64,000 nucleotides of DNA from Planctomycetota bacterium (GTDB lineage: Bacteria; Planctomycetota; PUPC01; JACPCR01): contig JAQBXN010000011.1 of assembly GCA_027625095.1 (NCBI GenBank), positions 1 through 64,000 on the forward strand, in the 5' to 3' direction. Positions 9,493 through 17,918 of this stretch are shown here, piece by piece. The position numbers and the translations under genes are program-made. How positions within the stretch are numbered: the first letter of the stretch is position 1; each line of letters starts with the position of its first letter. A model generated the notes under the pieces. The model saw nothing but the letters and a program-made list of their open reading frames with translations, had not been told where the DNA came from and made no database searches.

Positions 9493-9518
9493 GTTGCGGT
9501 TTTGTTCTGAACCGCAAC
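9493..9518. repeat. Perfect 9-bp stem-loop upstream of rnpB
   Basis: GTTGCGGTT (9493-9501) and AACCGCAAC (9510-9518) are exact inverted copies around an 8-nt loop. There is no following T-run, so it is not an obvious terminator. It lies between the CxxC gene and the rnpB promoter and could be a regulator site or a 5'-leader element of the minus-strand gene. Confidence 0.4.
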
Positions 9519-9527
9519 TTGAGTTAG

Positions 9528-9556
9528 TTCGACTGCAAGGCAAGCCTTGTTAGAAT
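9528..9556 (+). promoter_or_regulatory. Putative rnpB promoter
   Basis: TAGAAT at 9551-9556 is one base from the consensus -10 box and lies 7 nt before the inferred 5' end of RNase P RNA. The matching -35 position (9528-9533, TTCGAC, 17-nt spacer) is poor. The call rests on the -10 and its distance to the RNA start. Confidence 0.35.
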
Positions 9557-9563
9557 CCTTCGT

Positions 9564-9908
<345 letters not shown>

Positions 9909-9911
9909 TTG

Positions 9912-9943
9912 CCGGCAAGCCCTCTTGGCTTGCCGGTTTTTTT
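9912..9943 (+). terminator. Intrinsic terminator of rnpB
   Basis: CCGGCAAGCC (9912-9921) pairs perfectly with GGCTTGCCGG (9927-9936) around a 5-nt loop, followed by seven T residues (9937-9943). It lies immediately after RNase P RNA and 20 nt before the start of the next gene. Confidence 0.92.
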
Positions 9944-9962
9944 ACCCGTATTGGGTTTCGTA

Positions 9963-10838
9963 ATGAGCAAATTACGCAAGGTTTCCATAATCATTCTTAC
10001 ACTAAATAAGTGGGAATACACGCGTCGATGTCTTGAGAGCCTGCTGTTGCCACCTTTTAGGCCTCTTGAACTCATTCTTATCGATAACGGCTCTACCGAC
10101 GGGACGGTTGAAAGACTCAAGGAGTTTGCATCGACTGCCAAAGCTCAAGGTATTGAGGTTAGCCTTCGTTTCAATGAGGTAAATGTCGGGGCTGTGACAG
10201 GCCGTAACCAGGGTTTGGAAATGCTCTCAGGAAAGTTTGTCTGTTTTTTGGATAATGACATTGTTGTTCGCTCTCTATCCTGGCTTTCCCGGATGCTCGA
10301 GGAGCTCGACGCCCACCCGGAAATTGGAGCGATCTGTCCCAAACTCATTTTTCCTTTTGAACCTTTTAACATTCAATATGCTGGGCTTGTCATTTCACCA
10401 AATGGTCGTGCGGACTACATTGGGCGTGGCAAATCCAGATCTGAACCAGAATTTAACATCCGCAGGGAACTCCAGGCAACGATTAGTGCGTGTATGATCA
10501 TGCCTGTCGACGTAGTCTCAAAAGTGGGGCCGCTTGATGAAGAATTTAATCCCGTTCAGTTCGAAGATATCGACTATTCATACCGAATCAGAGAACTCGG
10601 CAAGAAAGTAGTCTATCTCCCTGAAGTTGAGATGTACCACTTTGAAAATGTGACTACGAATATTATTCGTCCCGGAATGGGTTTGAAAAAGGCTACCATC
10701 GTGAACGGACTCAAGTTCAAGAAGAAATGGCGGCACGTGTTTTCGAAAGAGGATGGACCTGATGATTCCGATATGAACTGGGAGGAACTTCCCAAAGTAC
10801 CGCTGAGCGAGATAGGTGAGTTGAAAACAATGCCCTAG
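9963..10838 (+). CDS. Family 2 glycosyltransferase (rhamnosyltransferase-like)
   Basis: 291 residues from ATG 9963; the in-frame extension upstream would run through the rnpB terminator and is rejected. The GT-A fold is evident: SIIILTLNKWEYTRRCLESLL, ILIDNGSTDGTVE, NVGAVTGRNQGL, the metal-binding FLDNDI (DxD-like), ACMIMP and FEDIDYSYRIRELG, typical of the rhamnosyl- or O-antigen-transferase branch. It has no membrane segment and is presumably a cytosolic-face peripheral enzyme. It ends one base before the end of the convergent fructose-bisphosphatase gene (TAG 10836-10838; opposite stop at 10840-10842), leaving no room for a terminator. Donor and acceptor sugars cannot be inferred. Confidence 0.9.
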   Translation: MSKLRKVSIIILTLNKWEYTRRCLESLLLPPFRPLELILIDNGSTDGTVERLKEFASTAKAQGIEVSLRFNEVNVGAVTGRNQGLEMLSGKFVCFLDNDIVVRSLSWLSRMLEELDAHPEIGAICPKLIFPFEPFNIQYAGLVISPNGRADYIGRGKSRSEPEFNIRRELQATISACMIMPVDVVSKVGPLDEEFNPVQFEDIDYSYRIRELGKKVVYLPEVEMYHFENVTTNIIRPGMGLKKATIVNGLKFKKKWRHVFSKEDGPDDSDMNWEELPKVPLSEIGELKTMP

Positions 10839-10839
10839 T

Positions 10840-12792
10840 TCAGAACTTCTCATCCTGAAACAATTGATTACGCCGATAAGCCTCCTCCAATTGTTCAAGC
10901 AGCCTGATTTCGGCCTTAATCTCCTCGCCCTGCTCGGTATCCGATATTTTACGCGGGATATTCCAGGATCTTATTGTGGTTAGTTCTGGGATCATGTCCC
11001 TGCCCTCCTGAACTGCGGCTGCAACAGATTCAAAGTGAGAATGTTCAGCCAGAAAAGTCTGTACAGGCTCTAAAATCAGTGTGTAGCCATGGTCGCCGTA
11101 GGCTTCTGAAAAAGCTCCGTCAATGGTGATAGCCTGCCCACTTTTTTTGAGGGGCGACTCGCCTTGCTCGATCTTCACGGGAACGTGCCCATTCACTATG
11201 ATTCCGTCTTTCGGGTCGACACCAAAGTCATCTAACACGTTTTGGCAGAATTGCTTGTCATGTATTAATTTGAAGTACGGATTCTTCGTCTCCACACGTG
11301 CATTTTCGTCCTTTACAAAGTCACTTTCGAATGTGCAGATCTTGTCCTTGCCGAACAGCGGGGACTGGGGGCCGCACCAGAGATACCAAAGGAAATCCAG
11401 TTCCGCTTCGCTTCTAGACTCATAAGTCTTTGCAATGAAATGATCTAAGGAATCAAAAAGATTTTGCCCACTCCTGTTTTTTCCATTGACATTAAGGGTG
11501 GATGGCTCTCCATCCTCATTAACTGGAATGCATCCATGAAATATAAGGTGTTTGTCTCTAACAAGATACATCGACCCATGGCCCGCAAGAAAGTTCAAAT
11601 GATTTCTAAGATTCCTGCTCTTACTGAATGATTGGGCAAGCAGTTTGATACACTCCAGTTCTCTTACGGACAATTTGTAAGGCTGTGCTGGATCTAAAGT
11701 AGGAAAAGACGAGTCGAGCAACTCGTGCCGCACACCTTCAATCTGGACACTTCCCCCGTGGACCGTGTGTAGGAGTTTTCGGCTTTCCAATTCGAATTGC
11801 GGGTTTCTCTCTATAATCTTGCCTTCGAGTTTAAACTGAATGATAGCTATTGCCTTCTGCATACGGGCGACCAATTGGTCTGCTCTTGAACCTGGAAACT
11901 TGGGAAGAAAACGCTCTGCTGTATCGTGTCCATAATCGTGCTGGGTCAACTCTTCGAGAGGAACCAAGGAGATTCCGTACCCTTCCTCCAGTTGAGCTAA
12001 ACGGTTATATCTAAGCGAGATACGGCAGACGTTTGCTACAAGTGCCCATGAGCCAAGCATCGCTCCTAACCATGAGATGTCATGGTTACCCCAGGTAAAA
12101 CTGATTCTGGGCTGGCCCATTAGGCACTCGACCACTCTATCCCCTCTCGGGCCCCGGTCCCAGCAATCTCCTGCAATTATTAATTCATAAACAGCTAAAT
12201 CCCGTGCCCAACTTACCGCCAGCAGCATTATCTGCTTCGCCAAGCCCTGGCCGATCAGAATTCGCACTATGGAATCAAATGCATCACTGCTTTCGTGGTT
12301 CTTTACTGCATGCCTTAATTCAGTCAGCAGTTGAGCATATTCGGCCGGCTTCCTTCGTTCCGAATCAGCAAATCCAGACTCTTCTGAAAGGACATTGATT
12401 AATCTAAAGATATTCCTCAAATGAATTTCGAAAAATTTTCCGCTTAATTCATCACACCTTTCCTTCCACTCAATATATTCTGCCGGATAAAAGAGAAGTG
12501 ATAGGAATTCCTGCTCGTTGCCTCCGACGACACCCTTTCCTGCCAACTCACTTATCAGCCATCTTAAATTGCCGGAGGCGCTATTGATTACATGCCTCAG
12601 TTTGTCATCCTGGCCATGAATGTCGCTGATTACATGAACGGTCGGTTTTGGTCGATCCAGCATAGTGCTCAAAATTGCAATCCTCTGCAGCACTGACTGG
12701 ATATTTGGATAGAGCCTAGTCAAGGGCTTTAGGACCTGTAACGTTTTGAGTGCAATTCCGGTACGACGGCTGTCTACGGTACTAAAAGGCAT
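10840..12792 (-). CDS. fbp: Fructose-1,6-bisphosphatase, class III
   Basis: 650 residues, the size of the class III (Firmicutes/Bacteroides-type) enzyme, which is a calcineurin-like metallophosphatase unrelated to FBPase I. The metal-binding blocks are VISDIHGQDDKL (DxH), GDCWDRGPRGD, and TWGNHDISWLGA (GNHD); a NGHVPVK block and GDHGYTL occur in the C-terminal half. The enzyme hydrolyses fructose-1,6-bisphosphate to fructose-6-phosphate in gluconeogenesis, feeding amino-sugar and glycan synthesis. The gene starts six bases after the parB stop, and its GAGG ribosome-binding site overlaps that stop, so parB and fbp are cotranscribed, an unusual pairing. No frameshift or missing block is visible. 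Confidence 0.93.
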   Translation of the reverse strand: MPFSTVDSRRTGIALKTLQVLKPLTRLYPNIQSVLQRIAILSTMLDRPKPTVHVISDIHGQDDKLRHVINSASGNLRWLISELAGKGVVGGNEQEFLSLLFYPAEYIEWKERCDELSGKFFEIHLRNIFRLINVLSEESGFADSERRKPAEYAQLLTELRHAVKNHESSDAFDSIVRILIGQGLAKQIMLLAVSWARDLAVYELIIAGDCWDRGPRGDRVVECLMGQPRISFTWGNHDISWLGAMLGSWALVANVCRISLRYNRLAQLEEGYGISLVPLEELTQHDYGHDTAERFLPKFPGSRADQLVARMQKAIAIIQFKLEGKIIERNPQFELESRKLLHTVHGGSVQIEGVRHELLDSSFPTLDPAQPYKLSVRELECIKLLAQSFSKSRNLRNHLNFLAGHGSMYLVRDKHLIFHGCIPVNEDGEPSTLNVNGKNRSGQNLFDSLDHFIAKTYESRSEAELDFLWYLWCGPQSPLFGKDKICTFESDFVKDENARVETKNPYFKLIHDKQFCQNVLDDFGVDPKDGIIVNGHVPVKIEQGESPLKKSGQAITIDGAFSEAYGDHGYTLILEPVQTFLAEHSHFESVAAAVQEGRDMIPELTTIRSWNIPRKISDTEQGEEIKAEIRLLEQLEEAYRRNQLFQDEKF

Positions 12793-12798
12793 ATGGCC

Positions 12799-13674
12799 TC
12801 AGGCGTGTATTCTAATTCCCATCACATCAAGAATTCTTTCAAAGTCCGTGTTATCGGCAAAATTGATTACGATTTTTCCAGTGTGTTCACCCGCCAGATC
12901 GATCGTCGTTTTGCAGCCGAAACGTTCCATGATCTTTTCTTCGAGATCAACGACATGTTGTGGCTTAATCGCGACCGGGCCCCGATCTGTCTTTGGCGCA
13001 ATTTTTTGGACTGCCGAAACGGCCCTCTCTACCGCCCTCACGCTAAGCCCTTTCCGCATTGTCTCCTCCGCCAGCCTGCGCTGTTGATCTCTTGATTCCA
13101 AAGAAAGCAGAGCCCTAGCATGCCCCATCGACAATGTTCCACGTGAAACATATTCCTGAATATCGTCCGGCAAATCCAACAACCGTATAAAATTAGCAAC
13201 CGTAGCGCGCTTCTGGCCTACCCTTTCCGCGACCTCTTCCTGCGTCAACGAAAACTCTTGAAGGAGCGTCCTATAGCCGGTCGCCTTCTCTATTGGGTTT
13301 AGGTCTTGCCGTTGAATATTTTCAATGAGCGACAGCTCCAAATTCTGCTTTGACCCGACATCAACCTTCTCAATGACCGGAACTACATCCAATCCGGCCA
13401 ATTTCGCAGCCCTCCAACGTCTTTCCCCCGCAATAATTTCGTAACCTGAAAAAGTGGATGATTTTCTGACAGTAATTGGCTGAAGAATCCCGTGGTTGGT
13501 AATTGAAGAAGAGAGTTCTTTGAGGGCCCCCTCCTCAAAGAATCGTCGTGGCTGGTTTGGGTTGGGTCGTATTACGTTGATATCTATGGTTTTTAGAGTC
13601 TCTTTTGCATCATCAACACTACCGCCATCAGACATTAATGAACCCAGCCCTCGTCCTAATTTTCTAGAAGACAC
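12799..13674 (-). CDS. parB: Chromosome-partitioning protein ParB
   Basis: 291 residues with all parts of a chromosomal ParB/Spo0J. The N-terminal KLGRGLGSLM motif is normally the ParA-stimulating tail. ITVRK...GYEIIAGERRWRAAKLAGL contains the CTP-binding GERRxRA block, IENIQRQDLNPIE is a second conserved block, and LTQEEVAERVGQKRATVANFIRLL is the helix-turn-helix that reads parS. The C-terminal dimerisation part follows. The start is a GTG at 13674 with a GGGGGG ribosome-binding site. Two parS-like palindromes lie nearby, one inside this gene (13135-13150) and one 37 bp upstream (13711-13726), consistent with spreading and autoregulation. parA, usually adjacent, is absent; the next gene upstream is a methyltransferase. 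It is cotranscribed with fbp. Confidence 0.96.
   Translation of the reverse strand: MSSRKLGRGLGSLMSDGGSVDDAKETLKTIDINVIRPNPNQPRRFFEEGALKELSSSITNHGILQPITVRKSSTFSGYEIIAGERRWRAAKLAGLDVVPVIEKVDVGSKQNLELSLIENIQRQDLNPIEKATGYRTLLQEFSLTQEEVAERVGQKRATVANFIRLLDLPDDIQEYVSRGTLSMGHARALLSLESRDQQRRLAEETMRKGLSVRAVERAVSAVQKIAPKTDRGPVAIKPQHVVDLEEKIMERFGCKTTIDLAGEHTGKIVINFADNTDFERILDVMGIRIHA
13135..13150. promoter_or_regulatory. parS centromere-like site inside parB
   Basis: TGTTCCACGTGAAACA differs from the consensus parS (TGTTTCACGTGAAACA) at one base. It sits in the parB coding sequence, as in several genera. Confidence 0.85.
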
Positions 13675-13710
13675 GCTTACCCCCCTTCGTTAGAATCTTT
13701 GTCAACAAAA

Positions 13711-13726
13711 TGTTCCACGTGGAACA
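13711..13726. promoter_or_regulatory. parS-like palindrome upstream of parB
   Basis: TGTTCCACGTGGAACA is a perfect 16-bp palindrome two bases away from consensus parS (symmetric T-to-C / A-to-G changes). It lies 37 bp upstream of the parB start, where ParB binding could also repress parB-fbp. Confidence 0.75.
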
Positions 13727-13858
13727 TCTCTAGAAACACCATAGTAGGAATTGAGGTATAAATCTTTAAAAACCAAAAGCCACACTTATCCAGACAAAAG
13801 CAAAAGGATACTTCGAGAAGCTACGAACAAGAAAGACACAAAACTCAAGACAAACAAT

Positions 13859-14647
13859 TCAAGAAGGACGTGAAAACACACTGTAGACCATTGGGTAGTC
13901 CAATGGCTCAGGCAAAGGATCTGACAGCGACGGAGTTTCTGAAAACCAACCTAGGTGAACCAAGCCCGCCTGCTTAGATGCATTCAATACCCGTTCTGCC
14001 GTAAAAGCTCCAAACCAATGGGAATTCTGCAGAAAAACACTTTCTCCATGAAAGACACCACAAACCTCAAGTCGTACCCACTCTCGATGGTTTGCCAAAT
14101 CAAACTTCAAAGGAACATATTCGAAGAAAACCTCAAGCTTTCCTGATTCACCCTCAACAACCCAATGTTGTTCTAAATCAGAGGCTATACCGGGTTCTGA
14201 TATATGTAAGTCTATTACATAAAGCCCTTTAGGCGCAAGGGCAGTAAACACACCAAGGAAATGTTTTTCTAATTCAAGATTTGCATGCAAATGATGAATC
14301 GTCCCACAAAGGCAAAAGGCTGCATCATAACTCACATTTGCATCGTTATTTAAAAGGCTGCCTGTTAACAGATTGATTGGATACCCTGAACACCTTTGTC
14401 GGGCCAAACTAACCATTGCTTCACAACTGTCGATTCCGGTACCCAAATGACCCACTTTGGCAATCTCGAGGAGCCAATCCCCGCAACCACATCCCATATC
14501 AATGACTCTACATTCACGAGGCAGTGAATACCTTTTCCTCAATTGTTCAAAAAACTCCGCTTCAACATGCAAAGGCCTGCTAAAAGCGAATTGGTAAATC
14601 TCTGCCCGTTCATAGACCTCAAACTTCTCAATTTCCTGGTGGGGCAT
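13859..14647 (-). CDS. SAM-dependent class I methyltransferase
   Basis: 262 residues from ATG 14647, whose TG overlaps the TGA stop of the prenyl-synthase gene (TGATG); an in-frame ATG at 14665 is possible but loses this coupling geometry. The Rossmann-like SAM-binding motif VIDMGCGCGDWLLEIAK (motif I), GTGIDSCEAMVSLARQR (acidic loop) and SYDAAFCLCGTIHHL (motif II) are clear. Acceptor type is not evident. Its coupling to an HpnD-like synthase suggests a terpenoid or quinone-related substrate, but this is only inference from position. The DNA here is AT-richer than the flanking genes. No membrane segment. Confidence 0.85.
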   Translation of the reverse strand: MPHQEIEKFEVYERAEIYQFAFSRPLHVEAEFFEQLRKRYSLPRECRVIDMGCGCGDWLLEIAKVGHLGTGIDSCEAMVSLARQRCSGYPINLLTGSLLNNDANVSYDAAFCLCGTIHHLHANLELEKHFLGVFTALAPKGLYVIDLHISEPGIASDLEQHWVVEGESGKLEVFFEYVPLKFDLANHREWVRLEVCGVFHGESVFLQNSHWFGAFTAERVLNASKQAGLVHLGWFSETPSLSDPLPEPLDYPMVYSVFSRPS

Positions 14648-15498
14648 CACTTGAGCCCCGCCCAAATTTCAAAGGCGATCAGCAGTTTATGCAATTTTGA
14701 GAGAGAAGTACGCCTTTCAAAAACCCGATAATCATTGGCGCGAATTTTTTGCAATACGGCATGATATATTTCACCCATAATCTCGGCGGCCAACATACTT
14801 TTTTTGTCCTGCGCAGGGAGAGAGGAGGCCGCCTTTCGATAGTAAGCCTCTGCACGTTGCGCATGAAACTCGGCAAGATTGCTGAATTCTGCGGTGTAAT
14901 TCTTCTGCAGAAGGGCCTGCTCGTCCAGACCAAACTTATTGATGTCTTCAAGTGGAATGTAAATTCTGTTCATCGCTCCGTCATCACCAACGTCTCTAAG
15001 TATGTTTGTCAGTTGAAGAGCAATTCCGAGATATTCAGCATACTTTTTAGTCTCGGCATTAGTGTATTCAAAAACCTCGATACACATAAGCCCAACAGTC
15101 GAGGCAACGCGATAGCAATATAAATAAAGATCATCAAAAGTATGGTAACGATTCTGCAGCAGATCCATCTCTACACCAAGAATAAGTTCCTCAAAATAGT
15201 TTTTAGGAATATTATATCGAGAAACACATTCCCATAAGTCCTTCGTCATTGGAATTCCGGGGTCGCCCGAATAGCAGGCATCGAGTTCGATTCGCCATTC
15301 GCCTAGTTGCTGTTGCTTTACTTCGCCCGGCACGTCTTGATCAACTATATCGTCAGAATGCCGGCAGAAAGCGTAAATGGCTTGCATCGCTCGTTTTTTC
15401 TCATTCGACAAGAAGAAGAACGATAACGAAAAATTCGAACCACTTTTCTGACATAGCTGCTCAGCACTAAGCTTCAAATTAGCCTGTACATCTGTCAT
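14647..15498 (-). CDS. hpnD: Squalene/phytoene synthase family enzyme, HpnD-like
   Basis: 283 residues, the usual length. The two Mg-binding aspartate motifs are DDIVD at residues 49-53 and DVGDD at 169-173, with YAFCRHSDD and NRIYIPLEDINKFGL typical of the HpnD (presqualene diphosphate synthase) branch. The enzyme joins two farnesyl diphosphate molecules head to head, toward squalene and hopanoids or carotenoids. HpnC and HpnE, the usual partners, are not in the window, so the hpnD assignment over crtB is tentative. It is the first gene of a two-gene unit with the coupled methyltransferase, and divergent from the dioxygenase gene at 15616. Confidence 0.88.
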   Translation of the reverse strand: MTDVQANLKLSAEQLCQKSGSNFSLSFFFLSNEKKRAMQAIYAFCRHSDDIVDQDVPGEVKQQQLGEWRIELDACYSGDPGIPMTKDLWECVSRYNIPKNYFEELILGVEMDLLQNRYHTFDDLYLYCYRVASTVGLMCIEVFEYTNAETKKYAEYLGIALQLTNILRDVGDDGAMNRIYIPLEDINKFGLDEQALLQKNYTAEFSNLAEFHAQRAEAYYRKAASSLPAQDKKSMLAAEIMGEIYHAVLQKIRANDYRVFERRTSLSKLHKLLIAFEIWAGLK

Positions 15499-15615
15499 CT
15501 AATGACCTTCAAGAACCTACACTATTAGCAATAGAAATTTGATACGTCGTGCTTTATCATCTCAGAAACAGTTTACCCTTGAGCCCTGCTCCCCAATTGC
15601 TGCAAAGAGTTATTT

Positions 15616-16473
15616 ATGAGAAAAATTACTGGCGATGAAATTCGATTTTTTGATGAGAACGGCTATGTAATCTGCAAGCGAGTCTTGCATGACGACGAAC
15701 TTGAATGTTACCATCGCGAGTCCGTTCGTCTTATAGAGGAAATCAAGTCTGAAGGTCCGGCAGACAAGTGGTGCGCAAGGGGGCCTGAAGGAATTCCATA
15801 TTATCTTACCTACCTGCATAGACACCCAAACGACTTTTCTCTGAGACTATTGGCGCATCCATTTATCGGCGACCTGTTGTGTCGGATGGTGGGACCCGAT
15901 TTCGTTCCCCTCTACGAAGCGCTGGTATTTAAACTTCCGGGGAATGGTTCTTCTGTACCCTGGCATAGAGATGGACTGCCTGCACCAAACAAAGAAAGGG
16001 TCTTCAATATCGACATTTATCCCGATCATTCAACCGTGGACAACAGTTGTGTCTGGGTGGTCCCGGGTAGCCATCAGTGGGAGAATGAGAAAGCAAGTGA
16101 AATGATTCGAAAAGGCCGTGAGGAATTTCATCTCCCTGGAGCAATTCCAGCAGAGGTCGAACCGGGCGATGTCTTGCTGCACCATACAATGGTCCTTCAT
16201 GGTAGTACCGTCAATAAAAGCGAATCCCTTCGTCGAGTGGTCTACTTCGATAATCGCGCCTTCAACTGGAATGAGAAATATGGATGGCATCATCCAATCG
16301 TTTTCGAGAAGCGCTGCCGACTCTACCAGTATGCTTTACACCACCGAAAGCAGAATCCATATCCTTCTGATGATGAAGTCTTCGAATATACTCCGCCCAA
16401 TGGGATGCCCACATGGAATGGATCCGACCCAATCGACTTGCATTGCCCACGAGACGAAACGCCTGCTGGCTAG
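15616..16473 (+). CDS. Phytanoyl-CoA dioxygenase (PhyH) family protein
   Basis: 285 residues, cupin-fold Fe(II)/2-oxoglutarate oxygenase. The iron-binding facial triad is visible as WHRDG (H117, D119) and VLHGS (distal H195), with Arg at 205-206 (ESLRRVVYF) suited to hold 2-oxoglutarate. GSHQW and EPGDVLLHH are other family blocks. All ligands are present, so it should be active, hydroxylating an unknown small molecule or lipid. It stands alone, with the divergent hpnD/methyltransferase pair upstream and a kinase gene 230 nt downstream. It is the first of four PhyH-domain genes in the window; the copies are only distantly similar to one another. Confidence 0.9.
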   Translation: MRKITGDEIRFFDENGYVICKRVLHDDELECYHRESVRLIEEIKSEGPADKWCARGPEGIPYYLTYLHRHPNDFSLRLLAHPFIGDLLCRMVGPDFVPLYEALVFKLPGNGSSVPWHRDGLPAPNKERVFNIDIYPDHSTVDNSCVWVVPGSHQWENEKASEMIRKGREEFHLPGAIPAEVEPGDVLLHHTMVLHGSTVNKSESLRRVVYFDNRAFNWNEKYGWHHPIVFEKRCRLYQYALHHRKQNPYPSDDEVFEYTPPNGMPTWNGSDPIDLHCPRDETPAG

Positions 16474-16703
16474 ATCTGCATTTTTTCCAGAAAGCCGATT
16501 ACGGCCAGGCACACCTCTCGACCATCGAGCAACTAGATTCTCTTAGAGTCTTTTGGCGGCCAATGGTTCGAGAGGTATGATTCACTCCCCTGTTTCGAGC
16601 GGCATCTCTCATTTACAATGGATGAGATTGCATTCCAGTAGCCAAACCAGCATTGGATTCGAAAATTTCCGATGGCAGGCAGCTGTAAGAAAGCGGCCTT
16701 GCG

Positions 16704-17627
16704 GTGAGCAAACCGAATTTTAAAGGACCTCAGGTGCTGATTAAGAGACTCCTTACCAGATTCCAGAATATTCTTCCTGTTGTGGATGGAGTAGAGGTCA
16801 ATCTCGCAGACTGTGAGATCTCCCAGCCACTTTACTATGGCAGCGCCCGGGCGGTTTCTAAGGGTATTGTCAAGAGTACGGGCAAAATACTTGCCCTCAA
16901 GCACCTTTCACCCAGGGCAGGCAAGAGTACTGAAGTTCGGAAGAAGTGCTTCAACAGCCTCAAACGTGAAGAGGCTTTTGGCCAGATCATTGATCACCCC
17001 AATATCGTTCGGATTTACGGGTTGTCCCAACATGAAAATGAGTCTTACCTGTTGATGGAATTCCTCGGAGACGGGAGTCTCTCAGACGTAATCCGGAATC
17101 GCGAGGAGTATTCGTATCGTCAGCTTATCGACATCTGCCACCAAGTATCCAAAGGTCTGAATTACCTGCACCGGCAGAAGATCATCCATCGCGACCTCAA
17201 GCCGAGTAATGTTCTGTTTGATGGCACTCGACCGGCCATCACCGATTTCGGGTTTTCTTATTCGGAGGCATTCAGGAGCCTGACCAAAATCCCTCCCAGG
17301 TCGGGCACGCCGAAATACATGTCCCCTGAGCAGACGCGCGGATGGGAGCCCACCCCCGCGTCTGACATCTTTTCTTTTGGCATCATGATGTATGAGATGT
17401 TCTCCGGCGAGATGAAGATCACCGCACAGGATGCCAGTAATCGGGCAGAAAAGATCATCACCAGCCATTTTCGCCAACTTCGGGAACTCAACCCGAGAGT
17501 GCCTGAGGATCTCAACACCGTTGTCATGCAATGTCTCCACAACAGCCGCCGTTCTCGCATCGGGCACGGCCTGGAACTGATGCGTGCACTCGAACCCCTG
17601 CTTGAACGCGATTACAAGCAGATATAA
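16704..17627 (+). CDS. Compact serine/threonine protein kinase (catalytic domain only)
   Basis: 307 residues starting at GTG 16704. The Hanks-type elements are all present: the ATP-anchoring lysine K66 in ILALKHL, the catalytic loop HRDLKPSN (H162-R-D164), DFG (D181), SGTPKYMSPEQTRG activation/APE-like segment and DIFSFGIMMYEM. The glycine loop is degenerate (YYGSARAVSKG). There is no transmembrane, PASTA, TPR or other sensor domain, unlike most bacterial Hanks kinases, so it may be a soluble kinase that depends on a partner for input. The gene is monocistronic on the plus strand; the following 290-bp spacer has hairpins. Targets are unknown. Confidence 0.9.
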   Translation: MSKPNFKGPQVLIKRLLTRFQNILPVVDGVEVNLADCEISQPLYYGSARAVSKGIVKSTGKILALKHLSPRAGKSTEVRKKCFNSLKREEAFGQIIDHPNIVRIYGLSQHENESYLLMEFLGDGSLSDVIRNREEYSYRQLIDICHQVSKGLNYLHRQKIIHRDLKPSNVLFDGTRPAITDFGFSYSEAFRSLTKIPPRSGTPKYMSPEQTRGWEPTPASDIFSFGIMMYEMFSGEMKITAQDASNRAEKIITSHFRQLRELNPRVPEDLNTVVMQCLHNSRRSRIGHGLELMRALEPLLERDYKQI

Positions 17628-17744
17628 TCCCGCCTTCATTTAAGTCTCTTTCCTTCGACCAGCAGCGGAGCAGGGGCCTACTTACCCTCTATTTTCACCT
17701 TAATTCACAATCTCCTCATGTGGGATTAAGTCTTCGTCTACCAC

Positions 17745-17765
17745 ATCTCCGCCTGCTGCGGAGAT
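17745..17765. repeat. Short 8-bp stem-loop downstream of the kinase gene
   Basis: ATCTCCGC (17745-17752) pairs with GCGGAGAT (17758-17765) around CTGCT. A short TTCT follows, too weak for a firm terminator call. It lies in the 291-bp spacer between the kinase and the outer-membrane protein gene. Confidence 0.4.
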
Positions 17766-17770
17766 TTCTG

Positions 17771-17844
17771 GTAGCTGTGGCGTCTCGCCCGCAGTCTCGA
17801 GGCGGCCTTCCGTTGCCGATTCTTCGGTGGGACGCCGCAGCTAC
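17771..17844. repeat. GTAGC-type hairpin element A
   Basis: GTAGCTGTGGCGTC (17771-17784) is the inverse of GACGCCGCAGCTAC (17831-17844) with one mismatch, enclosing a GC-rich 46-bp core. Elements with the same GTAGC...GCTAC ends occur at 31443-31509 and 50204-50263, suggesting a dispersed REP/MITE-like family. Confidence 0.65.
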
Positions 17845-17918
17845 AATTTGCGGCCGCAAGGCCGCTTTAGGGCCAAGGATTTACTGATTCAAGCTCTTTC
17901 CGATATTCGCACCTCTTC

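Noticed and set aside
13786..13794. DnaA-box-like TTATCCAGA near parB
   Set aside because: One mismatch and isolated; no dnaA, cluster of boxes or AT-rich unwinding element nearby.
16533..16904. Open frame on the minus strand opposite the start of the kinase gene
   Set aside because: No coding resemblance and it overlaps the kinase N-terminal region on the opposite strand.
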